Source: Centroberyx gerrardi | Lineage: Eukaryota; Chordata; Actinopteri; Beryciformes; Berycidae | DNA: 64,000 bases | Assembly (NCBI RefSeq): GCF_048128805.1 | Contig: NC_136001.1 | Coordinates: forward strand, 8,462,001-8,526,000 | Direction of reading: 5' to 3' | Part shown: positions 12,595 through 23,260 of the stretch, one piece after another | How positions within the stretch are numbered: position 1 is the first letter of the stretch | How the letters are laid out: every line of letters starts with the position of its first letter | Position numbers and translations under genes: made by a program | Notes under the pieces: generated by a model | What the model saw: the letters and a program-made list of their open reading frames with translations, nothing else | Told to the model about the DNA's origin: nothing | The model's database searches: none

Positions 12595-12920
12595 CTGAGA
12601 TACTAGCTCTAAGATTGAAAACCTCCAGTGAGAAAAAAGTAAACTCTTGAGCTGTATACTATGCACAAAGTCCAAGGTGCTCTAAATCCAGTAAGGAGGG
12701 AAGAGACTAAAAGCTTGAAATTGTAAAAGCTTTTTAACCCTAACCCTAACCCTAACCGTAACCCTTTTTAAATTTCAAGCTTTTAGTATTTCAAGCCTTT
12801 ATTGTCATGACAATAAAGACATTTAAAGCTTTCAGTCTCTTTCCTCCTTGCTGGATTTAGAATGCCTTGAATAGCCTACAGTTTTCTCAAGGTTTTCAAT
12901 CTTAGAGCTAGTGTCTCTGT
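12595..12920. mobile_element. Foldback element with interstitial telomeric repeat in its loop
   Basis: Left arm: from GATACTAGCTCTAAGATTG (about 12599) to CTAAAAGCTTGAAATTGT (about 12723). Right arm: from AAATTTCAAGCTTTTAG (12770) to TTTTCAATCTTAGAGCTAGT (about 12912). The arms are inverted copies of each other with some insertions; for example CCAGTAAGGAGGGAAGAGAC is matched by GTCTCTTTCCTCCTTGCTGG. The loop at 12735-12765 is about five CCCTAA units. Confidence 0.7.
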
Positions 12921-13255
12921 TTTTTATAGCATATAGATATAACCTCTGTCTCAGGGTCAATTTTCCCTTTCAATGATGATCGATCCTCTTTAACAGCTCC
13001 TGGCTGTCTTACACCACAGGCCGGGTTACATGCTGCCTCTCTAACCAGCCTCCACTGAAATGTGGAAATAAAGGGTTTCATTCTAAAATGCTGTATATCC
13101 ATTTTTGAAAACTATTGCTACCTGAGATTCAAAAGTTAATATTTCAAAACTGCAGTTGATTCTATCCTTAAAAAAGGTCTTTGGATTTACTTAAAAAAAA
13201 AAAGTGTAAATTGGTTGCATATAATTCAAATGTGTTTAATCAACACAAATTATTT

Positions 13256-13316
13256 GCTTTGCATTTAATTAAGTAAAAGTAAGTAAGTAAAGTAAGTAAG
13301 TAAAAATTAAGTAAAA
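13256..13316. repeat. (AAGT)n microsatellite
   Basis: Repeated AAGT/AAGTA units, imperfect, in AT-rich DNA. Confidence 0.7.
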
Positions 13317-14070
13317 ATGACAACCAATGTTTCCCTGTTTTTCAGCGCAAACAGGACTATTTTTCAAGCGAAGGTGTTAAGACAACCCCTAACTGTAATA
13401 GTAGTAACCCATACGGTGCTTCACTTTCATGTCAGGAATCAATTTATGAGAAGAGGCAACAGTTTCTTCAAATGGAGGATATATATCTCATTTTGGAATG
13501 AAACTGCTCAAATACAGTCACATTTTTGACCATTTAGCTGATGTTTTTTTTCCCCCGAACAACATAATGAGTGCAAGTAAACGGACATTAAACAACTGAC
13601 CAGTCCCATAAACTTTTCAGTTTGTTAAAGAGACCGATGGCTGTGAGCGGTAAACGGACGATGACAGTAAATGGACAGTAAAGCAGATGGGATTTATAGG
13701 CTTTGTAGCTCAAAACATCCGTTGGTGAGGCAGCAGTTGGCCGGCACGTCTGTAGCTCAGTCAGCAGAAATCGGCAAACGGACTTGGCGATTAAACGGGG
13801 TGCAACAGTAGAATAAGCTCAAATTCCTGGATCACCAACATTACAAGCAACCAAAAGTCAGGAGGTCAAAGGTCAGAGAGCCAGAGTGTCCTGACAATAT
13901 TCCTGTGAAAGATCATGAAAGAGAGCAGTGCTGGGAAAAGAAATAAGAGCTCATAAAATGAAATTGTAGTATGAAATGTAATAGAAATACCATTTAAAAT
14001 CTGGAATGAACGCCTCTATGTGAAGAGAAAGAAATAGTCTTCATTGAAACTGCAGCCTGTTGGTGTAAAG

Positions 14071-14411
14071 CAGTGATTCTCAACCTTTTTCATATCAAGG
14101 ACCCCTAATTTAGTCCACATTAGAGCCACGGACCCCCATCTGTTGAGATTTTGTCTCTCAAACCCAAATCTGAGAATGTATTTATTGTCAGATATGATTT
14201 TGTCCAGAATTCCAAGACTATCTGTATTGTAGGTAGAGAGATAACAGAGAAACTATGATCAAAACAGTCATTCTTCTACATTCTCTAATTGCGTTAACTT
14301 CTTGTAAATGAAATAATGCTGAAGTTGAACAATTCATCAGTTTGCTGGGGACCCCCTGGAACCCCCTCAAGGACCCATGGTGGCCCCCGGACCCCATATT
14401 GAGAACCACTG
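14071..14411. mobile_element. Non-autonomous hAT element, 341 bp
   Basis: It starts CAGTGATTCTCAACCTTTTT and ends TATTGAGAACCACTG. The flanking octamers GTGTAAAG (14063-14070) and CTGTAAAG (14412-14419) match at 7 of 8 positions. Its interior shares 'catatcaaggacccctaa' and 'ggggacccc' with the element at 1048-1335, so both belong to one family. Confidence 0.8.
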
Positions 14412-14613
14412 CTGTAAAGGAAAACCACTCCCCTGCGTCTGATACTTTGTTTTAATCTCAGCCCTGTTTCTGTTCTTATCTCAGCTTCTTCCAATGCAAT
14501 TCAGAAAAGATTATCTAATAAAAAGTATTATATAGACCTAAATGTCTTACCTAAATGCTATTATGGGCTTATGCTGAATATTGGCCTGTAGGCAATGTTA
14601 GACACAGAAACAT

Positions 14614-14769
14614 CCAGAAGAAAGGAAAATGTCCAGCAACACTTGGTGGTAGAATATAGAGTCCTTTATTTGAACCAGTTTAAATACAGGATCAAGGTTT
14701 AAATAAGGTTTAAATAAAGGACTCCATATTCTGCCACCAAGTGTTGCTAGACATTTTCCTTTCTTCTGG
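14614..14769. mobile_element. Hairpin MITE with 58-bp near-perfect arms
   Basis: The left arm 14614-14671 begins CCAGAAGAAAGGAAAATGTC. The right arm 14712-14769 ends GACATTTTCCTTTCTTCTGG, which is its exact reverse complement over those 20 bases. Only a few mismatches occur across the full arms. The loop is about 40 nt and repeats 'ggtttaaataagg'. Confidence 0.8.
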
Positions 14770-15127
14770 TTCATTCTTTTTGTTTAAGCACCTTTGTTGG
14801 AGAGCAAAGGAGCTGCAGATCTGTTCTCTATTTCAGACACAGAAGCATCACTTGCTGTAAGCAGTGTAAAGAAATCAGAACCTAATGATATGTGAACTGC
14901 AACCAATTGTTTGATTATGGCACCCCTCTGAGGTGGAGAGAGGGATAGAAAGAGAGAGAGAAACAGAAAGAGAGGAATTGCTGTATCCTATAAGTTGGTT
15001 ATGTTCTGTCATGTTAGTTATAGAGGCTCTTGTGGAGGTGCACAAATAATATCTAAATATATAACAACTGGGTAAAAAAGAAGAAAAAGAAAGATGTCGG
15101 AAAAAGTGTGGGTGTAGATCAGTTCAG

Positions 15128-15655
15128 CAGTGGTGGAAAGAGTACTGGAATATCAAGTAGAAGTACTGTTACTATGTTGATATTTTACTTGAGTAGAAGT
15201 AAAAGTACTGGTGTAAAAATGTAATTAAGTAAAAGTAAAAAGTGTCTCATTTCAAATGTCCTCAGAGTAAAAGTTATTGAGTTACTTTTTTAGAAAAGAG
15301 AATGTAGTTAGCTGTGATCTTTTCCATGTGATTCTAAAAGGAGAGAGGACAGAGTTCAAACTACATTCTTTTAACTGGAAAAATTTGAAATTACAAAACA
15401 AAGTGCACAAAGTAAAGCCAGATTACTCTTCTCTTTGGTGACTGATTATGCAGTTTGTGTTGTTTATGGAGAGCCACAACATTTGTACTCTGTAATGGAT
15501 TTAAAATGTAGCTAAGCAGGCTACAATACTTCAGAAAAAATGTACTCAAGAAAAAGTAAAATTACTTTAAAAAATACTCAAAAAAGCACAAGTACAGAAA
15601 AAAGCTACTCAATTACAGTAATGTGAGTAAATGTAATTAGTTATTTCCACCCTTG
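15128..15655. mobile_element. Non-autonomous hAT element, 528 bp
   Basis: It starts CAGTGGTGGAAAGAGTACTG and ends AGTTATTTCCACCCTTG, which form an imperfect inverted repeat. The flanks CAGTTCAG (15120-15127) and CAATTCAG (15656-15663) match at 7 of 8 positions. The interior is rich in 'aagtaaaagtac', typical of this fish family; a relative lies at 59243-59763. Confidence 0.8.
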
Positions 15656-16189
15656 CAATTCAGTAATGTTATAAAGAAAAGTGAATAGTCTGATCAGGTC
15701 ACTTTGATACATGAACTTGCCTTGTCTTTAGCTCTTGTCTGTCTGGTTGTACTTTAGTCTCTATATATTTAGACACACAAGTTCAGTTCATATATATGAA
15801 CTGAACTTGTGTGTGTGTACATCGTGTCTCAGGAGAAACAGAGTGAAGAAGACTTCCTTTTCTCTTGTACTAAATACAAACTCATCCGAAACACAAACTT
15901 TTCAAACATCTCTGAAAAATAGAGAACTTTCAAAATTTAGGTATCAATGAAAACATTTGTATTCTCCTTCATCCTATAATCTATGAAACACATCAACTCT
16001 GGAATCCCTTTTAACTTTGCCTTGTAGCCTAAACTGTATTTTATAACCGTGTTTTATAATCATCACCGTTACTATATCCAGAAACATTTTATGTGAAGAA
16101 ACTATTGACTTACTATCTAATTTATTTTTACTTTATTCCTATTTCATTTATGTTTGAATCTATGCATTGGCAGTATGTGCACATGTACG

Positions 16190-16237
16190 TCATGTCAATA
16201 AAGTTCAATGAACTGAATTTAATTGAATTGAAGAGAG

Positions 16238-16321
<84 letters not shown>
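16190..16321. repeat. Retroposon tail followed by a (GA)n array
   Basis: The phrase 'tgtcaataaagttcaatgaa' with AATTGAATTGAA copies resembles a LINE 3' tail. It runs directly into about 79 bp of nearly pure (GA)n at 16243-16321, which ends some 320 bp before the manf start codon. Confidence 0.75.
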
Positions 16322-16322
<1 letters not shown>

Positions 16323-16339
16323 AAACTATATGCAAACAT

Positions 16340-16642
16340 TATGAGAGCACGAATCGGCTCTAACCCAATCAGAGTGCGCCAACTGGACGTTGCTCCCGGA
16401 ATGTTCTGCCCCCGTCCAATCAGAGGAACATGCGTGGAAGACTACAGGAAGCGTCCGCGATGTGGACCAATGAGACGCCGGCGTAGTATGACGTGGCATC
16501 AGGAAGCTTGTACAATCAGGAACACTGCGTGCCCACTTTACCGGCGTCTGCACTGTAACGGCAGCGACTCATGTATGCGAATTATATCTAGTCATTTTCT
16601 ACGGCGGTTAAGATATATCCAGGTTAACTTATTCGTGTCGAG
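16340..16642 (+). promoter_or_regulatory. manf: manf promoter and 5' leader
   Basis: This CpG-richer segment carries three CCAAT boxes at 16365-16369, 16416-16420 and 16467-16471, exactly 51 bp apart. The third is part of TGTGGACCAAT (16461-16471), one base away from the inverted ERSE-II consensus CGTGG-N-CCAAT. An exact UPRE core, TGACGTGGC, lies at 16489-16497. MANF in mammals is induced by ER stress through ATF6 and XBP1, so these sites fit the gene. The TSS probably lies at about 16520-16620. The leader ends CGAG before the ATG. Confidence 0.7.
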
Positions 16643-16730
16643 ATGTTGTGTTTAAGCGGGTTATCGGTGGCTCTCGCGCTCTCTCTCGTGCCAAGTAACA
16701 CTGAAGCGCTGAAAGATGGAGAATGTGAAG
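16643..16730 (+). CDS. manf: manf exon 1 (signal peptide)
   Basis: ATG at 16643 opens [20 protein letters not shown], a clear signal peptide. The exon ends GAATGTGAAG before the donor GTGGGT. Phase 1: the last G joins TG of exon 2 to give Val in CEVC. Confidence 0.93.
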
Positions 16731-19700
16731 GTGGGTTTTCTGTTAGCTTAGCTAGCTAGCTACAGCATCAGTTAAGTGGCTAACCTGGCTGCATTAACCC
16801 GAACTTTTTAATGTTATATTATCAGGAATGCTAGCTGCAGCGTTTTATGTAGTTTGCATGTTAGTTTAAAACAGCTGCTTAATCAGATGGTGATGAGAGT
16901 CTTAAAGGGGAAATGTAGGTAAGATTTTTCCCCATGACACAAGTAAAGCTAACAGATTTTCTTATATTCTTAAAGAAAAATCCTTGTATACTCATTTTTA
17001 GGCTTTACAAAGAGTGTGTTGTCGTTTTTCCATCTGTAGCTGTCTGTCTTATCACCTTTGACAGCTCACAGTCAGCCATATGTGATACCAGTGGGGGTGC
17101 CTAGGTAATTGCGTTGTAATCCTGACCAGTAATAACACATTTGGACTCTTTGCTAATTCTGGGAACAGGTGCCTCTGGTGATCAGGATGGTAAAACAAGG
17201 CTGTATGGCAGTGTTTCTTAAACTATGGTTTTGGACCTAAAATGGGTCATGGCATTGTTTCTTTCTGAGTCCACAAAAGAAAAGAGTGCTAGTAAAGTTT
17301 AACAAGCCTGGCTGAGTTTTTTTTTTCTCTCTCCTTGGATCCAGGCTGACAAAAAAACTTTATGAAACCTTGGTGTGAGAAAGCTATTGTCGAAAAAGAA
17401 TGTCTAAAACTGAGGATGATTAATAGATGGATTTTACATCGATATTGTGACACATTGGATTGTGTGCTGCTATTCCTCTTCACCAGACAACTGACACGTT
17501 GTGGAGAAGCCTCCTATATTTTACTGTAGTCAGCTGAGAAGGTTTTTGTCAGCAATATTAATGGAAAACTAACGATGCCAGTTAGGCAGCTGGTTATGTA
17601 TCCAGGACAGGAAATGAACACCATCCATCACCCAAATATTGGTATAGCCTAGGCTATATTGGCCTTGGTTGGATAGACATGTATGTTAGGGTTAATACTC
17701 CTGTCAGTGCCCCTGACCAAGGCACTGGCAAAAGAACTGGAGTTGGTCCCCGGGCGCTGTACTGCGTCTGCCCACTGCTCCTAGTGTGTGTATAGGATGG
17801 GTCAAATGCAGAGGACAAATTTCCCCACGGGGATAATAAAGTATACAAATACAAATACAAAAAAAATATATATATATATGTTTGCCTTTGTTATAAGTAA
17901 TTGAAGTGAATCAACAACCATCATTTTTATGGTCATTTTTATCTATTTGGCTGCGGGGCGGAAAACAAAATTTTCGTCCATCTATATTACCAATGAACTA
18001 CAGTTTTAGAAACAATTAAGCCCTCCTAATGAGAGTTGGTTACCTATCAAAGCAGTTGGTAGACAAACTCACCAACCACAGCTAAAATTGACCAAAATTT
18101 GGCTGATGGCTTGTGTTAATTGTCCACCATATTTCAAGTCTCTACAGCTGTTACTTCTGGAAAAGTTCTCTTTTTTTAATGTGTGTTTCCTTCCCTTTTT
18201 TAGTGTGTGTGACCTTCCTGGGTAAGTTTTACCAGTCATTAAAGGACAACAACGTAAACTTCAACAGCGTAGACATTGAGAAGGCCATCATAAAGACCTG
18301 CAAAGATGCCAAGGGCAAAGAAAACCGCTTTGTAAGTAAACAAGCCCATGGCAGATCGGGAAAGTAATGCTCAGTCATTTGTCCATATGTTTTAGGCATG
18401 GTGGGGGGAAATCTGTGTGGGGAAAGCAAATGTTGAATGTTCTCCCTCAAAAACTCAAACTGCCGCTGTGCCCTCGAGCAAGACTCTCGATCCTCAAATG
18501 TTCCAATAGAGCTTCTGGTTAACAGTAGAAATCTGAGATTGTACAGGGTAGATCCCAGGTGTAAATGAATAAATGAAGGTTTCAGAGAGGATTCAACAAA
18601 AACTTTGCATCTCCATTGTTGTGTTTTTACAGTAAGAGATGGCTTATATTTTCCCCCTACGTATCGTAAGTGTTTTCTGACCCTGGAACTCAACAATAGG
18701 AGAAAAACTAGAGTCTGCACACTGAAATATGCTCCCAAGGTGTATGAATTCATTAACACCTACAGTACATTCATGTTTCAAGCTCACCGCTCTTCAACAC
18801 TCGCACTTCATCACTATTCTTTAAGTCTGATGAAGACCAGTGAACTCGAAACGTCAAAAAACATGAGGTGTTAATGAATGCATGCCCTGTCACACACACA
18901 CCTTCAGAGCATATTCTACTTTTTCTTCTATTCTTAGGTTTTCTGTTCAGCACCTCGTTAAGAATGGATGTGCATATTTTTACTCCGCCTGGAACTCAAC
19001 AAAACCATTGAAAGTTGAAAATGCATTATTAAAATGTCAAATTGCCATCAAACCGCTGTTTATTTAATTATTGAAAAGTGGATTTTTCAGAGATGGGAAG
19101 TTCCTACAAAACACAATGCTGTCCAACAGAGGCAAACAGCAGTGGGTAATTTTGTGTGTTCTGATGATCAACAGCCATGACTAGGGTTCAGATTTCCATT
19201 TCCACTTCCATACCAACAACACTTTTGGTGGAACGGGATAAATTTAAAGTCAGTTTTCAATCTTTGACTTTGTAGGACTACATCCACACAATAGTTGTCA
19301 TCTGTTTGTGCTCTAGCTCCGTCAGTGGCAGCTCTCTGTCTCATTTTGGGTTCTGTTTTTTCTGGTTCCACCTCTGTTGTTGCTCACTGTGTGATTCTGT
19401 GTGTTTGTTTGTCTGTGTGTATGAAACAGATTAGTAAATGGAGTGAGTGCATGTGTTTTTTCTGGGTCCATAAGGATATCATGATTAGGGCTGGGTGATG
19501 ATTCAATATTATCGTTTATCATCTTTCAGTGGAATCATATTGTGATGATATGGTGATTTTTGGGATATCGTGACACATAATTCTGCTGTCTAAAATTGAC
19601 GACAGAAAATACATTTTATTTTAAAACTCAGACAAAATTAGGTTTGGTAGGGATATTATTTGAATTTTTCAGCTTTGTTTGACAAAACACCCTAAGATTA

Positions 19701-21810
19701 GCCAACCATTCGGTTAAATGGGATGAACATTCAATTGATTATTTAACATGGGATTTTGAATACGTGAGCCATATTGTGATTTATATCGATATTTTAAAAA
19801 ATCCTTATGATTATCGTGATATTGATTTCCACCATATCACCCAGCCCCAGTCACGATTATTACTAGTCTTGATGATCTAAGGGGACATTTTTTTTTTACT
19901 GAACCTTTTGCATCTTATATCAACATCTTGACTGTTAGGAATATTGCCAATATTATATGATTATTAATCACGATATAAGATCATATATGATTAATTGTGC
20001 AGCCCTAAGCCTTACAGTGGCTGATGTTGCTCCCTGTGTGTGTTTGTGGGTGTTTATGCATGTTTGTGGTTTACGTGTGTGTGTGTGTGTGTGTGTGTGA
20101 GTGAGTGAGTGAGCTGGAGTAGGAGAGGGAGTGACTGAGTGAGACAGAGAGAAATGGAGATTCCTCATTCATCCTAAAACCAGTCAAATAGCATTTCTTG
20201 CTCTCCGTCCCGCCTGCTGTCTAGTGTTACTACATCGGGGCAACAAGTGACGCTGCCACCAAGATCGTCAACGAGGTTTCCAAGCCGCTCAGCTACCACG
20301 TCCCTGTGGAGAGGATCTGTGAGAAACTCAAGAAGAAGGACAGTCAGATCTGTGAACTGAAATACGGTACGTCCCTGAGGGGGGGAGAGACAGTTAGAGT
20401 TCTCTCTTTTCATTTGTTTGTCCTTTTGTTTGCTGCTCTCTTTATTTTGTTCGTTCTTGCTTTTCTTGCCTTATTTCATTCTGCCCTTCTCCCCTTTTCT
20501 CTCTTTATTTCCTTCTGTCTTTATTTTCCCCCTCTTTCATTCTTTTTTCATCCATTTATGCATGAATTTCTTCATATAATAGATTTGTGAACTCAATGTT
20601 ACAGTCAAGGATGGTTTAAACCCTGCTCTCCCATTTCTCCCATTTCATTTATTGATGGGAGACAATAGTGAATGCTAAGTAATACAGGCAGAGCTTAAGT
20701 ACGGTGTAGGAATATCAAATTTGGATGATTAAATTCAGTAGCGCTCTCTATGAATAATAAATGAGCGACTGTGGTGTCACTTTATTAAAAATATTCCCGC
20801 TCTCGCTTTCTCATTCATATCCGAGGAATGTCTCCTGTATGTAGTTAAGACGTCTCTCTATAAATCTTTTTTTTTTTAAATGTCTGCCTTATTGTATGCA
20901 GACCCTTGACTCACACTGAGACGGTACCATAGCATTGATAGAGCAAGACAAAATGTAACATAATTAATGTTTAATAATACCTGGGAATCTGGGAATTATT
21001 TTTTCTCAATTCCTAAAGTTATTCATTCTACACATTTTTATTAGAATTTTAACTTAGGTTTATTATTTCTATTATTATTATTATTAATATTTTAAATTCC
21101 TGAAAATTTACAAATTACAAATTTGCTATTTGTATCATTTAAAGTTTTATATTATTTTATGTTCAGATTTGGACATTTGAGGTTTCTGCATTAAACTTCT
21201 TTGTCTTTGATTTATTTATTTTTTCCATTTTATGGCATTTCTGCTCAATTTAGTGCGTAGTGCACAGTAACAGGAAAGACTGTAGCAAGTGTATGAAATG
21301 TGACAAATGTCGAGGCAGATTCAAACCCTTTACGTATTTAAGCAGGGTGGGAATTTAACACAGCCAACCACCAAATGCAGGTGATTTCGATTTTGTTCAC
21401 CAGCCACTGTGGCAGGCGATCAAAGTTTGCCCAACTGGGGAAAAAATCAGCTGTTAGCAGACCCTTTATAAAGCCACAGTGATGCTTATGCACTGCCCTC
21501 TGTTTACGCTCAATATGCCTTTTCTTTCTTTGCTAGACAGAATTTAGGAATCTACCAGACAAGTCGATCAAAAAGTGGATTTCCCACCCTGATTTTAAGT
21601 GTCCTTTCTTATCTGTCCTGTGCAGACAAACAGCTGGACCTGAGCACAGTGGACCTCAAAAAACTCAAGGTGAAGGACCTGAAGAAGATCCTGGAGGAGT
21701 GGGGGGAGTCCTGCAAGGGCTGCGCCGAGAAGTCCGACTTCATCCGCAAAATCACCGAGCTCATGCCCAAGTACGCCCCTTCAGCCGCCAAAGCACGGAC
21801 AGATCTGTAA
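16643..21810 (+). CDS. manf: Mesencephalic astrocyte-derived neurotrophic factor (whole coding span, 4 exons)
   Basis: The coding sequence joins 16643-16730, 18204-18331, 20225-20366 and 21626-21810: 180 residues, close to the usual MANF length. A hydrophobic signal peptide (about residues 1-23) is followed by the saposin-like N-terminal domain. That domain has [36 protein letters not shown] and [18 protein letters not shown], giving six cysteines. The C-terminal SAP-like domain contains [12 protein letters not shown] and the redox-type CKGC motif, making eight mature cysteines. The protein ends RTDL, the KDEL-like ER-retention signal of MANF. MANF is an ER-luminal, stress-induced, secretable protein that binds BiP/GRP78 and protects neurons and other secretory cells. 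MANF is preferred over the paralogue CDNF because the signature sequences and RTDL end match MANF, and because rbm15b lies next to it as in human. Confidence 0.97.
16731..18203 (+). other. manf: manf intron 1
   Basis: The first 60 nt hold a cluster of GCTAGC/TTAGCTAGC motifs (about 16741-16795). A retroposon tail lies at 17690-17850, annotated separately. Nothing else is identified. Confidence 0.7.
17690..17850 (+). mobile_element. L2/CR1-type retroposon 3' fragment in manf intron 1
   Basis: The ordered phrases CCCTGACCAAGGCACTGGCA, GGTCCCCGGGCGCTGTACTG, CCCACTGCTCCTAGTGTGTG and CAAATGCAGAGGACAAATTT, followed by an ATAATAAAGT-like tail, match a very widespread fish LINE/SINE 3' end. It is a 5'-truncated copy. 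Confidence 0.75.
18204..18331 (+). CDS. manf: manf exon 2
   Basis: The acceptor is TTTTTTAG and the donor GTAAGT. It encodes [17 protein letters not shown] through GKENRF of the saposin-like domain. It ends in phase 0. Confidence 0.95.
18743..18885. repeat. Inverted repeat in manf intron 2
   Basis: TCATTAACACCT near 18752 is mirrored by AGGTGTTAATGA near 18868, and CATGTTT by AAACATG just inside. The interior includes 'tgatgaagaccagtgaactc', a phrase typical of fish retroposon ends. Confidence 0.5.
19489..19853. mobile_element. Non-autonomous DNA element with GGGCTGGGTGAT ends
   Basis: The left end GGGCTGGGTGATGATTCAAT and the right end CACCATATCACCCAGCCCC are inverted repeats. The flanking octamers CATGATTA and CACGATTA match at 7 of 8, suggesting hAT-type insertion. 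The interior repeats 'tatcgtgata'. Confidence 0.65.
20225..20366 (+). CDS. manf: manf exon 3
   Basis: The acceptor CTGTCTAG precedes TGTTACTAC (CYY) and the donor GTACGT follows AAATACG. It encodes [13 protein letters not shown] through CELKY, including the end of the saposin-like domain and the linker. Phase 1. Confidence 0.95.
20367..21625 (+). other. manf: manf intron 3, nothing identified
   Basis: AT-rich, with GTACGT donor and TGCAG acceptor. Short T-rich and (TTA)n runs are present, but no element or exon. Confidence 0.6.
21626..21810 (+). CDS. manf: manf exon 4 (SAP-like domain, RTDL end)
   Basis: The acceptor CTGTGCAG precedes ACAAACAG. It encodes [14 protein letters not shown], then CKGC, then [17 protein letters not shown] and TAA at 21808-21810. 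This is the C-terminal domain carrying the cytoprotective CXXC motif. Confidence 0.95.
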
Positions 21811-23260
21811 CGGGGGAACCAAAAAAAAACAACCAATCCCACAACTTTGGACTTGACTTGGACCACACTCCTGTCCAGTGAGGAGGAGGAGGGAGGGAGG
21901 GGGTGCGGGGGGTGGGGGTTTGTCTTGTATGTTTGTCTTTTTCTTGAGGTGTTCACTCATCCGCTATCCTACACTGGATTCAGAAGTATAGGGATTAGTG
22001 TATGTAAGTTGTCAGTCCTATACTATGCTTTTAAATCAAGTGTAGGGGAGGGAACAAGTGTTCACAGCAGCCAAGGGAAGCGAAATCGGGGTGGAATTCA
22101 GAGCATGGGAGCAGGAAATAAAGAGGAAATGACATCATGGGAGTCGAGTATTGGAGGTGAATTTTTATGAATCTAGTCGATGCATTTCACACAAAGTGGG
22201 TAAATAATTGACATATGGCAATATTCCTATCTGTCAACATCACTCTTGCGATGTCAGTTTCCCTCCCACTTGTCCACTGCTATATTTTCATGGAACACAT
22301 TTGGCCTTCAGGCTTATAGGAAATGAACGGGAACACCGGTCAGCCATGTTTTGATCATCCGCATTGTTGACTAGATTTCCCAGAAGCATTAGCTGTTAAG
22401 ATCATCACCGGTCCATTGTAAAGCAACAAACCTCCACCTGCCGTTCTTGTCATCCTGGGGGAAAGTGGACCAGCCACTCTTTTACAGCAAAGCCTTGCTT
22501 CACTTTCACAAAGTCACACATTTACATCTGGGAGCTGCCCGATACAACCGCAGTCTCCTGCTGTTGACCAATGAGCAGCCCCCGCTGGAGCGACTGGAGG
22601 TGTAAGTGCCTTGCTCAAGCGCACCTCAGCAGTAGGTGCTGAGGGAGGGGAGAACGTACTTCGCTCCCTTTCCTTCCACGCTGCCACTACGATCACTGAT
22701 AACTGATATGATCTTAATGCCAAGATGCTTTTGGGAAAGTCTTCATCTCTGTTCTTTGAGGATGTGTTCAGTTTCTTGTAGTGTTTTGTTTTTTTCCCAC
22801 CTTATTTCCTCATTTCCCTGATAAGCTCTGGGTTGGCCGGGCGTTAACAGCTGAGTGGAATCAAGGAGGATGAATGCAAATGGATCAAGGGTTAGACAAC
22901 ACACTGAAGAACTTCTATTATTATTCTACTATTCTATTGTGTGTGTTTGGAGTCGGGTCTAAGAGCTGTACGATCGAGGTCATTTCTGTGGTTAATGTGA
23001 GCCACCAGAACGGTTTGTTTAATGCCATAACTAAGTCTGAAGTGGAGCTAGCTATAACCAATTTTCTTGACTGGAGACTAAGGATCATGAAAACGCCTAT
23101 GGTCGCTCTCCTGCAGAGACATTGTAATCTCCAATTTCTTCTCCTTTTAACCTCCAATTTTGTGTTTTTGTTGTAGATGGTTAACACAGTCACCCATATG
23201 CCAGATAATTCATAACCCAGGGACCAAGTCAAATAAATTGAAAGTAATGTGTAATGAAAT
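21811..23260 (+). other. manf: manf 3' UTR region with candidate poly(A) signals
   Basis: AATAAA occurs at 22117-22122 (about 310 nt after the stop) and again at 23232-23237. Either could end the transcript. The segment 22560-22680 (containing GTAAGTGCCTTGCTCAAGCG) resembles a fish retroposon fragment and may lie beyond the true end. Confidence 0.4.

Larger units (their letters stand above)
18332..20224 (+). other. manf: manf intron 2, rich in transposon remnants
   Basis: It contains an inverted-repeat segment at 18743-18885, a TIR element at 19489-19853, the end of another element near 19930-20008 (ending GTGCAGCCCTAAG), and a (TG)n/(GTGA)n array at 20072-20112. The 176-codon minus-strand reading frame at 18229-18759 crosses exon 2 and is not a gene. 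Confidence 0.65.

Noticed and set aside
16416-16435. Possible classical ERSE (CCAAT-N9-CCACG) in the manf promoter
   Set aside because: After nine bases the sequence is ATGCG rather than CCACG; only the ERSE-II-like and UPRE sites stand up.
18229-18759. 176-codon minus-strand frame
   Set aside because: It spans manf exon 2 and intron sequence, with no similarity to any family I recognise; the plus strand is the coding one.
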